From the IMG/VR virus record IMGVR_UViG_3300042992_001031, positions 1 through 47,772 of that record: a DNA stretch of 47,772 nt, one strand, 5' to 3'. This stretch comes from a virus. The notes under the pieces were generated by a model. The model searched no databases. It was not told where the DNA came from and saw only the letters and a program-made list of their open reading frames with translations. Positions 33,944 through 40,814 of this stretch are shown here, one piece after another. A program made the translations under genes and the position numbers. The number at the start of each line of letters is the position of its first letter. The first letter of the stretch is position 1.

Positions 33944-34980
33944 ACCAATAAGTTTTCAAACTGAATTGTGGATTCCAAATTGTCATCAGTTTTAACAACA
34001 TCTATTCGTAAAATATCGTTAGTTGTTATTTGAATATTTTGGACATCTGTACCAAAATAATCTCCATTAATATAGACATCGTATGTCTCAACATTAGACC
34101 AAGTACCGAAAGAAAGATTTGCGGTGTAAGATACCATATCACTTAGGGTATCATTCCCAACAACAAACAAATAATTCTCTAAAAATTCGTTAGGGTTCTT
34201 AGGGTATTTATCTCTTTTTTTGTTATTTTCGGTTCCACTTAATTCCATAAGTTGGGTTACTCTTGCAATTGCCGGTTTAACCTCAAACTCTTCTTCGTCA
34301 ATCAAATAACCTAACATTGTGAAGTCATAAGATTGAACATAATACTTTCTAGAATCTAAACTCATTTGTGATTCGTCTGAAACATTATTCATAACAATTG
34401 GAACATATTGACCTTTGATAAATGTATAGGCTTGTCTTGATGAGAATTTCTGCATAATCACTTTATTCAATTGATTAAGTTCTCTCATTCTATTACAAAT
34501 AATTTTTACACTGTAATTAATATCTACAGGAACCGGTTGAGGTATTGTGTAAATGTCCATACCTTGAACATTTCCATTCCAAGTCGGAACGGATGCGTAA
34601 TAAAATTGTTTTCTATCCGGAATCGTATATTTCAAAGCAGGGTTGGTTCCAAATTTAACTTCGGGACTTCTAACCACTGTGATGAAGGGCGGGGATGGAT
34701 TATAATCTAAATCCACAAATAAAGCAGTTTCAACATATTGAGACCAATTTTGTGATGTGATTATAATATCAACCATTGGAACTGTTTTTCCTGCGGTAAT
34801 GACCTCTAAATCAGTTTTAACAAAATCTAACATTCCTCTATCCAAATCTGCATGCAACACTGATTTAGGAAGATATGTTCCATCCTCATTAATATATTCC
34901 AATAGTTGTTCCCTACGAGCTGACAAGGTCTTCTGTGGAACTAAAGGTAATGTTGGTATAACTTTTTTTGGTAATGGCAT
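33940..34980 (-). CDS. Tail completion / sheath-terminator protein, gp15-like
   Basis: 346 residues (T4 gp15 is 272). FFITVVRSPEVKFGTNPAL-type strands are followed by PVPVDINYSVKIICNRMREL NQLNKVIMQKFSSRQAYTF and VPIVM. The last resembles the gp15 pattern of a P.P....F.L.I.T...DD..QI...ILP.F element. It has no membrane segment or Cys-rich part. It lies immediately upstream of the sheath gene (T4 order 13-14-15-16-17-18) and 1 base after the MKVLVKES gene. In T4, gp15 caps the finished tail and joins it to the neck. The call rests on pattern and position; a neck or connector protein of another type is the alternative. Confidence 0.55.
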   Translation of the reverse strand: MPLPKKVIPTLPLVPQKTLSARREQLLEYINEDGTYLPKSVLHADLDRGMLDFVKTDLEVITAGKTVPMVDIIITSQNWSQYVETALFVDLDYNPSPPFITVVRSPEVKFGTNPALKYTIPDRKQFYYASVPTWNGNVQGMDIYTIPQPVPVDINYSVKIICNRMRELNQLNKVIMQKFSSRQAYTFIKGQYVPIVMNNVSDESQMSLDSRKYYVQSYDFTMLGYLIDEEEFEVKPAIARVTQLMELSGTENNKKRDKYPKNPNEFLENYLFVVGNDTLSDMVSYTANLSFGTWSNVETYDVYINGDYFGTDVQNIQITTNDILRIDVVKTDDNLESTIQFENLLV

Positions 34981-34981
34981 A

Positions 34982-35425
34982 TTATTTAGTTATATATATT
35001 TTGTCTTTTAAATTTATCATTTCTACTTCACCCGCACTATAAACTGGTTCATCAGTTCCTTTATAAACAAACGAATCATATTTATATGGATTATAAGTCG
35101 CCACCACATCAGATGGTGGAATTGGCATATCCTCACACGGGTATTCACAAAAATCAATTAAATCTCCAATAACAAACGCATGGACATTTTTTTGTTTTTC
35201 AGAACGAACTCTTTCTTTTCCTCCCGGTCTAACTCTAAATTCAACATTCTCTAACTTGACGTAATCGGCATGTAAAATTATTTTATTATTATATCTAACT
35301 GAAAATGTATGTTTGTGTAAATTATAGTACGCCATAACTCGTTTACCAATAAAGTCATCTTCTTCTTTATTGATAACAATTTCATATATCCTTCTTAACT
35401 GTGATTCTTTTACTAATACTTTCAT
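34982..35425 (-). CDS. Small late protein with MK..VKES leader, member 3 of a three-gene set
   Basis: 147 residues, not recognised. It opens with MKVLVKESQLRRIYEIVINK, a leader matched in the next two genes (MKVLITESKL, MKYIITESRL). The remainder is beta-rich and basic, with PGGKERVRSEKQKNVHAF and CEYPCEDMPIPPSDVVA. The start ATG shares one base with the stop of the preceding gene (TAATG), so the two are translationally coupled. The leader resembles capsid-targeting peptides of T4 internal head proteins, which gp21 cleaves after a (L/I)xE motif. A head-internal protein is possible. Function unknown. Confidence 0.6.
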   Translation of the reverse strand: MKVLVKESQLRRIYEIVINKEEDDFIGKRVMAYYNLHKHTFSVRYNNKIILHADYVKLENVEFRVRPGGKERVRSEKQKNVHAFVIGDLIDFCEYPCEDMPIPPSDVVATYNPYKYDSFVYKGTDEPVYSAGEVEMINLKDKIYITK

Positions 35426-35820
35426 TATTCGTAATATGTTGACACCGTATTAACCGGTAAATTAAAATTATCTTCAAACCATTTTTTCATAGGTTCTTCC
35501 CAATGTTTATTAAACATACTGTCTAAATGTTCTCCATATTCACCCATAACTTCTAAAATTGGAGCTTCGTCTTTGTAGCTTCCGGGGGTATCTTCATAAT
35601 AATCTACCATAAAGTAATTAAAAACTATATCACTATAATCTTCTCCCGTCCAAGTACCTCCTTTATAAAAGACTAAAGAGTCTTCATTATCAGGATACTC
35701 GTCATTATCTTCATCCCCATCTCTACCATAAACCCAATTAATTTCGTTTGAGTTTAAATAACTATCAATATACTGATAGATGGCGTTAAATAATTTACTT
35801 TCTGTTATTAATACTTTCAT
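35425..35820 (-). CDS. Small acidic late protein with MKVLITES leader, member 2
   Basis: 131 residues, not recognised. MKVLITESKLFNAIYQYIDS is the shared leader. What follows is very acidic and aromatic (GRDGDEDNDEYPDNEDS, then YSDIVFNYFMVDYYEDTPGS). No Cys and no membrane segment. Its ATG overlaps the previous stop (ATGA at 35817-35820) and its own stop overlaps the next ATG, so the trio forms a coupled unit. Late expression is expected from position. A packaged inhibitor or DNA mimic could be considered because of the acidity, but nothing proves it. Confidence 0.6.
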   Translation of the reverse strand: MKVLITESKLFNAIYQYIDSYLNSNEINWVYGRDGDEDNDEYPDNEDSLVFYKGGTWTGEDYSDIVFNYFMVDYYEDTPGSYKDEAPILEVMGEYGEHLDSMFNKHWEEPMKKWFEDNFNLPVNTVSTYYE

Positions 35821-36122
35821 ATTTCATCTACCTTAGCAAGGTTTTTTATCCTAAACCCAAATTTATTACTACACCAATTTAATAGAATTTTTTCCGTCTC
35901 ATCATAATCTAATCCAAACATATCTGTAATAAAATTCCATACCTCACTAAGAATATATAATCGTTTTGCCTTTATATTATACATAAATTTAAACCTCCCA
36001 TTTTTGGATAAATAAATTTCTCTAAATTCAGTACGATTAAATTTTTCTAAGTCACCATAGTTTTCATTTAACCAATTTTCAATAATTGAATTTAACCTAC
36101 TTTCTGTTATTATGTATTTCAT
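35817..36122 (-). CDS. Small late protein with MKYIITES leader, member 1
   Basis: 101 residues, not recognised. After MKYIITESRLNSIIENWLNE come NYGDLEKFNRTEFREIYLSK, strands KFMYNIKAKRLYI, and a helix NFITDMFGLDYDETEKILLN. The C-terminus is basic. It starts at an ATG that shares a base with the stop of the upstream neck-like gene (TAATG), and its own stop overlaps the next ATG (ATGA). The same leader in three adjacent, otherwise different proteins points to a shared destination or processing step rather than shared function. Confidence 0.6.
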   Translation of the reverse strand: MKYIITESRLNSIIENWLNENYGDLEKFNRTEFREIYLSKNGRFKFMYNIKAKRLYILSEVWNFITDMFGLDYDETEKILLNWCSNKFGFRIKNLAKVDEI

Positions 36123-36634
36123 TATATCCCTCTAAATTCGTTTTCACTAACATATGTCGCTATGATAGTCCTGTAAAAAGGTTTGTAACCCGCGTACGAA
36201 TGGCGGTTATCTGACCTAACATATCCATCATCACTCACAACATAATATCTAACTCGGTCTTCAGTTTCATAATACCCAAGATAATCTCCCAAAAATACCT
36301 CAACACCTAATTCATCAAGTGTTTTTTGATACACCGAAAATTTCATATTACCAGGTTCCTGACTCTCAAGTTTAGAACTGGCAATTAGTTTAGAGGTTGG
36401 AGCCATTACTTGAACCAAACCTTGTAATTCAACCGGTGCCATGAATTGGATTCCATCTTCGGTCACCTCACCATAAACATCATCAGTTTTAGTTTTATAT
36501 CTATCAACTCTATAAAGAATAACGGTAAAGTTCATATCTCCCAATAACCATTCCTCACCCATACCTATGTCGAGAGAATAATCTTCGGCTCCGAAGAACT
36601 TACCTAATCTTGTTATTGGAACTAATTTTTGCAT
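36122..36634 (-). CDS. Head-tail connector / neck protein, possibly gp14-like
   Basis: 170 residues. The layout is strand-rich with DVYGEV, ELQGLVQVMAPTSKL, then ELGVEVFLGDYLGYYETEDR, VRYYVVSDDGYVRSDN and FYRTIIATYV. This recalls T4 gp14: an early D(I/L)YGE, a middle domain, a G.E...GD.I.Y segment and a final Y...I strand. T4 gp14 is longer (256). It lies in the late block before a gp15-like gene and across from a gp13-like gene on the other strand, which fits a neck role. The sequence match is weak, so head-to-tail connector is as far as the data go. Confidence 0.5.
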   Translation of the reverse strand: MQKLVPITRLGKFFGAEDYSLDIGMGEEWLLGDMNFTVILYRVDRYKTKTDDVYGEVTEDGIQFMAPVELQGLVQVMAPTSKLIASSKLESQEPGNMKFSVYQKTLDELGVEVFLGDYLGYYETEDRVRYYVVSDDGYVRSDNRHSYAGYKPFYRTIIATYVSENEFRGI

Positions 36635-36638
36635 ATTA

Positions 36639-36956
36639 TCACTGTTTTAATCTATTATGATATGACTCAGATTCAATAGACGATGAACTAATAACAACAT
36701 TAACATTAAAATAATTTTTAATTGTATTTTTAATCTCACGATTCCATTGGTCTCTATAAACATCAGTTTTTTTCATGTTGTCTCTTTTTAAAAATTCACT
36801 TCCATCAGGGACAACATATGTAACCATCATATAGTATTCATCCTTATAAGTTTCCATTGGTTTTAAATTAAAACCCATATCGGATACACCATTAGGTTTA
36901 ATGACATTCATCATTTTACCTATCATTTTTTCTAATTGTGTTTGATTCATACTCAT
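36639..36956 (-). CDS. Small hypothetical protein at the start of the late block
   Basis: 105 residues, not recognised. A helix (MNQTQLEKMIGKMMNVIKPN) is followed by strands (YKDEYYMMVTYVVPDGSEFL) and a basic C-terminal helix with TIKNYFNVNVVISSSSIE. An alternative ATG lies two codons in (36950). A TATTTATC motif lies 6 bases upstream, in the divergent region shared with the SNF2 helicase gene. Four bases separate it from the neck-like gene. Probably a neck or assembly protein by position. Confidence 0.55.
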   Translation of the reverse strand: MSMNQTQLEKMIGKMMNVIKPNGVSDMGFNLKPMETYKDEYYMMVTYVVPDGSEFLKRDNMKKTDVYRDQWNREIKNTIKNYFNVNVVISSSSIESESYHNRLKQ

Positions 36957-37011
36957 ATCTTGATAAATACTTCAATATCAACTATATTTAATTAAAATAT
37001 TTTTTGTATAA
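36957..37011. promoter_or_regulatory. Divergent promoter region between the late block and the SNF2 helicase gene
   Basis: 55 bases, nearly all A/T. The minus strand has TATTTATC at 36962-36969, close to the 105-residue gene. The plus strand reads into the helicase ATG through ATTTAATTAAAATA and TTTTTTGTATAA. No clear TTTG/TAnnTTTG pair is visible for the plus direction. Confidence 0.4.
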
Positions 37012-39900
37012 ATGGATGTAAGTCTCGAGTCAAAAGCATTGTCCTTATTGGAAACCTATGAAGGTGGTAATAACTACCTTATTGAATTAAAACGAAAGTC
37101 ACAATTAAATAGAAAGTTTTACCCAACAAGGAGTCAATCAGAATACATAATTAACAATCACGATAAACAACCCAAAGTTGCCAAGAAATGGGTAATTCTT
37201 GATACCTACTTCGCACAGAAACTTGCGGATGATAAATTGTATACTGAAATACCACAAAAGGTATGGGTTGAGAAATTATTATCGGATAAAGAAAAAGCGT
37301 ATCATATTTGGGGTAGAGTATTTGAAACCGAAGAGTTCCATCATTTTTGGTTACCTAAAGCGGCAATCATTAAAGATAACACCGTTAAAAACGTTGTAAT
37401 TGATTATTCAAAATACTCTAATCGTCCTCCTCTTGAACATCAAAAAGAAGCCGTCCAAAAATTAGTTGAGAATAAGAAGTTTATTCTTGCTGACGATATG
37501 GGGTTGGGTAAAGCTGAATTTGTTGAGAATAAAGTATTTACCCCATATGGTAGAAAAAGAATTGGAGATTTAGAAATTGGTGATGAAGTTATTGGTAGTG
37601 ATGGTAAGAAATGTAATGTTCAAGGTGTTTATCCTCAAGGAATTAAAGATTTATATAGAGTAACATTTAACGATGGAGTTTCTGTCTTAGTCTGTAAAGA
37701 ACATTTATTTTCTGTTAGGGCGCGAAGTTTTGGTCATAATACTAAAAATTCTCGTAATAAAAAAAACATTGTTTTATCTATTGGTCAAATGATTGATGAA
37801 GAATTATTTTTAGAAGTCTCAGGTGAGAAAAATAATATTAATAGAAATTATAAATTTAAAACTTATTTTAAGGAAAAAGGAGGTAATAGTAAGTGGCAAA
37901 TACCTATTGTTAAACCAATTGAATTTGTTGATAATGAAATCCCGGTAAATCCTTATTTACTTGGGTTAATTTTAGGTGATGGAGGTATCAGTCAAAAAAG
38001 TATTATGTTTAGTTCCGCAGATGATGAAATCATAGAATATATTAAAGAATTATTACCTGAAAATACTCAAATAATTAAAAAGAAAAATACTAAATATGAT
38101 TATTCCATTACAAAAAAAAATGGTCACAATAATCCTATCACACAAATTCTTAAAAATTTAAATTTAATGGGTTGTACTTCTCATAATAAATTTGTCCCGG
38201 ATTGTTTTAAATATACCTCAATTGAAAATAGATTAGAAATTTTAAAAGGTTTAATGGATACTGATGGAACTTGTTGCCTCAATAAAAAAGGAAATTTTGA
38301 AGGGACTGAATTTTCAACTGTATCGGAAAGATTATGTGATGATGTTATTGAAATCGTACATAGTTTAGGTGGTATTGCCAAAAAAAAAAGTAGAACAACT
38401 AACTATACATACAAGGGTGAAAAAAAAGAAGGTAAAAAATCTTATAGAGTTAACATAAAATTACCATCAGGGATGAATCCATTTAAACTTAAAAGAAAAT
38501 ACGATTTATACAATACTCCCGAAAAATATAAGGTTGGTAGATATATTAAAGATATTAAATTTGAGGGTAATGGTGAGGCTATTTGTATTTCAGTAGATTC
38601 TCCTGATAAATTATATGTAACTGAACACGCAATTGTTACACATAACACAACTTCTACCATTATTGCCGCTTTAGAAACGGGAGCGAAGAAAATTTTAATT
38701 ATTTGTCCCGCAACTCTTAAAATTAACTGGAAAAGAGAAATTGAAAATTATTCGGATAGAAGTATCTATATCTCAGAAGGAAAACAATTTAGTACCGAAG
38801 ATGATTTTGTTATCGTTAATTACGATATTATGAAGAATTTTCACGACCCAAAAAAGAAAGATGATTCTTTAATCTTAATGTCAAAATTTGATTTAATTAT
38901 TATTGATGAAGCTCATTATATTAAAAATGCTCAAGCTCAACGAACAAAACTTATTAATGACATTACAAAAAGTGTTGATAGGTTGTGGTTATTAACTGGT
39001 ACACCAATGACTTCCCGTCCAATCGATTATTTTAATTTACTTAGTTTAATTGATTCACCTGTAGCCAAGAATTGGATGGCATATGTTATTCGTTATTGTT
39101 CTGGTTTTCAATTTAAAGTTGGTCCAAGAAAAATTTGGAATGTTCAAGGGGCATCTAATCTTGAAGAATTACGAGATAGAACTGCAGGTCTTACTTTGAG
39201 AAGGTTGAAAGAAAATGTTTTAGATTTACCAGATAAAATTATTACTCCGGTTTACTTAAGATTAAAGTCTAAACTTTATGAAGAAGTAATGGGTGATTAT
39301 TACAATTGGTATGAAAAGAACCCTGAAGAATCAAAATCCTTAACAGTTCAATTCACAAAACTTACTAAAATTCGTCAAATTATTGCAGATGAAAAAATTA
39401 CTCAAACAATAGAAATTGCGGAAAATATTATCGAACAAGATAAAAAAGTCATAATTTTTTGTAACTTTACCGATTCATTAAATAAAATTACAGAACATTT
39501 TGGAAAAGCGGCGGTTAAACTCGATGGTTCAATGTCTAAAGTTGAGAGACAATTCAGTGTGGACCAATTCCAAGAAAATGATAAGATAAAAGTATTTGTC
39601 GGTAATATTAAAGCTGCCGGTGTTGGTATTACATTGACATCTGCTGAAGCGGTAATTTTTAATGATTTATCGTTTTTACCTTCCGACCATGCACAATCAG
39701 AAGACCGGGCATATAGATATGGACAAAAAAACAACGTATTAGTTTATTACCCAATTTTTGAAAATACAATTGAGGGAATTATCTACGACATACTTCATAA
39801 TAAGAAACAAGTGATTGCAACCGTCATGGGAGATAATCAAAATACTGCTGACGCAGCTGAAGAAATTATGACAAAAATTAATAGTTTAAGAAAAAAATAA
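37012..39900 (+). CDS. SNF2-family DNA helicase/translocase with an intein in the Walker A loop
   Basis: 962-residue precursor; about 584 after removal of a 378-residue intein. Residues 1-135 are a phage-type N-domain, followed by PPLEHQKEAVQKLVENKKFI (Q-motif-like). Motif I LADDMGLGK|TT is split between K167 and T546. Motif Ia is ILIICPATLKINWKREIE, motif II is LIIIDEAHYIKN, and motif III is LWLLTGTPMTSRPIDYFNLL. The C-terminal RecA domain has KVIIFCNFTDSLNKI, KLDGSMSKVERQ, AAGVGITLTSA and QSEDRAYRYGQ. It resembles SMARCAL1/HARP-like annealing helicases. It may remodel forks or D-loops, a job T4 gives to UvsW. It is transcribed opposite to the late block, and the nuclease and neck genes follow on the same strand. 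Splicing is needed for ATPase activity. Confidence 0.92.
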   Translation: MDVSLESKALSLLETYEGGNNYLIELKRKSQLNRKFYPTRSQSEYIINNHDKQPKVAKKWVILDTYFAQKLADDKLYTEIPQKVWVEKLLSDKEKAYHIWGRVFETEEFHHFWLPKAAIIKDNTVKNVVIDYSKYSNRPPLEHQKEAVQKLVENKKFILADDMGLGKAEFVENKVFTPYGRKRIGDLEIGDEVIGSDGKKCNVQGVYPQGIKDLYRVTFNDGVSVLVCKEHLFSVRARSFGHNTKNSRNKKNIVLSIGQMIDEELFLEVSGEKNNINRNYKFKTYFKEKGGNSKWQIPIVKPIEFVDNEIPVNPYLLGLILGDGGISQKSIMFSSADDEIIEYIKELLPENTQIIKKKNTKYDYSITKKNGHNNPITQILKNLNLMGCTSHNKFVPDCFKYTSIENRLEILKGLMDTDGTCCLNKKGNFEGTEFSTVSERLCDDVIEIVHSLGGIAKKKSRTTNYTYKGEKKEGKKSYRVNIKLPSGMNPFKLKRKYDLYNTPEKYKVGRYIKDIKFEGNGEAICISVDSPDKLYVTEHAIVTHNTTSTIIAALETGAKKILIICPATLKINWKREIENYSDRSIYISEGKQFSTEDDFVIVNYDIMKNFHDPKKKDDSLILMSKFDLIIIDEAHYIKNAQAQRTKLINDITKSVDRLWLLTGTPMTSRPIDYFNLLSLIDSPVAKNWMAYVIRYCSGFQFKVGPRKIWNVQGASNLEELRDRTAGLTLRRLKENVLDLPDKIITPVYLRLKSKLYEEVMGDYYNWYEKNPEESKSLTVQFTKLTKIRQIIADEKITQTIEIAENIIEQDKKVIIFCNFTDSLNKITEHFGKAAVKLDGSMSKVERQFSVDQFQENDKIKVFVGNIKAAGVGITLTSAEAVIFNDLSFLPSDHAQSEDRAYRYGQKNNVLVYYPIFENTIEGIIYDILHNKKQVIATVMGDNQNTADAAEEIMTKINSLRKK
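37513..38646 (+). other. Intein in the SNF2 helicase (LAGLIDADG type, Ala1, HN/Thr+1; class-3-like)
   Basis: Residues 168-545. It begins with Ala (AEFVENKVFTPYGRKRIGDL) right after DDMGLGK and ends in IVTHN, with Thr as +1 residue. With no Cys, Ser or Thr at position 1, the usual first acyl shift is impossible. Cys in AICISV (block F) and Thr in THN fit the class 3 pattern, but the block B Trp is replaced by Phe (KEHLFSV). LLGLILGDG and GLMDTDG mark the homing endonuclease. It shares GSDGK, GVYPQG, GLMDTDG, SERLC and YKGEKKEGK-type blocks with the helicase intein at 5286-6344. Confidence 0.92.
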
Positions 39901-39909
39901 TTGAATAAT

Positions 39910-39940
39910 TTTGATTATTGTTTTTATTTATATATATTTG
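39910..39940 (+). promoter_or_regulatory. Bacteroidota-type promoter before the nuclease-like/neck gene group
   Basis: TTTG (39910-39913), exactly 19 bases, TATATTTG (39933-39940): both boxes match the Bacteroidota primary-sigma consensus TTTG-N19-TAnnTTTG. The first ATG is 26 bases downstream. A TATTTAT motif overlaps it, so the unit may be read both early and late. Confidence 0.65.
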
Positions 39941-39966
39941 TTCCCTAATTATAAAAACAAGCCTAT

Positions 39967-40803
39967 ATGACAACTGTTAAGACAAGTACATATTTAATTT
40001 TACTGACTGAAAAAGCCGAAAAATGTTCTCCATCCAAAGTGGAAGAATGTAGATTATTATTTAATAATAATCCCACCGTTAAGAATCTATTTAAAAATAG
40101 TATTAACCAAATCTTAAAAGAAGTTTTTCACCAATATTACTATGAAAAAGATAAGTATTCTCCGGGAGAATCTTATGGTATTTATGATTTAGAAATGCCG
40201 GGTCGGTCAGTAATTAACAAACTAAACACAAACTATAGTGCGTTTAGTGTATTATTACGAGATGTTAATAAAGTACTCTCGGCCTTACAACAACCCATAA
40301 TCATATTCCAATTCCAAACAGCCCAAGGACAAATTAGTGAAGTTAAAAGATTAAATCAATTTATCTACGAATATAAAAATAGAATATTCAATACCACTTC
40401 CCCTACATTCCAATCTTTAATGATGGTTCTGAATCAAACTCACGCTTGGGGTCAAAAACGAGAAGACACCACAATTGAAATACTTAAAAAACGATTCGGG
40501 GGTAATAATATTATACCAATTGGTAAACTTGGAAGTAGTGAAGATATGATTGGTGGTGTTGATTGTAAAATAACTGTCGATGGTGTTTTAAAAACCTCTC
40601 AAATTAAACCATTTACTCATTTTAAAACCGAAAATGGTGCTACTACAATAATGGGGTCCGGAAATGTTAAACGATATGATACTAATTGGTTGATATTCGC
40701 AAAAAATAATAAAGAAATTTTAATATTTGAAAATAAAAATATTAAAATTGACGAAGGTAATTTTGTTTTTCCAGAACAAAATTTAATTTATAGTCTTTCT
40801 TGA
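39967..40803 (+). CDS. Putative PD-(D/E)xK-type nuclease
   Basis: 278 residues, not assigned to a named family. The N-terminal 150 residues are helical. The C-terminal part has an AWGQKREDTTIEILKKRF helix, then GKLGSSEDMIGGVDCKI, a strand, and KTSQIKPFTHF. An acidic helix residue (E166 or E171), an Asp strand (D199) and Q212-I-K214 match the order of the PD-(D/E)xK nuclease core with Q in place of E/D. The GGVDC...SQIK spacing is typical of such folds. Expression behind a host-type promoter, in front of a neck gene, does not settle its role; Holliday junction or DNA end processing, or an anti-host nuclease, are options. A catalytic function is inferred. Confidence 0.6.
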   Translation: MTTVKTSTYLILLTEKAEKCSPSKVEECRLLFNNNPTVKNLFKNSINQILKEVFHQYYYEKDKYSPGESYGIYDLEMPGRSVINKLNTNYSAFSVLLRDVNKVLSALQQPIIIFQFQTAQGQISEVKRLNQFIYEYKNRIFNTTSPTFQSLMMVLNQTHAWGQKREDTTIEILKKRFGGNNIIPIGKLGSSEDMIGGVDCKITVDGVLKTSQIKPFTHFKTENGATTIMGSGNVKRYDTNWLIFAKNNKEILIFENKNIKIDEGNFVFPEQNLIYSLS

Positions 40804-40811
40804 TATTTATA
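40804..40811 (+). promoter_or_regulatory. TATTTATA motif directly before the gp13-like gene
   Basis: TGATATTTATAATTATG: the motif ends 3 bases before the ATG at 40815, overlapping the end of the nuclease-like gene. If it were a -10 element the transcript would be almost leaderless, so a role in translation start is also possible. Confidence 0.35.
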
Positions 40812-40814
40812 ATT

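Noticed and set aside
40800-40814. ATG at 40800 as start of the gp13-like gene
   Set aside because: It overlaps the end of the nuclease-like gene and adds only MIFII. MAVIPEPERS at 40815 looks like a normal N-terminus.
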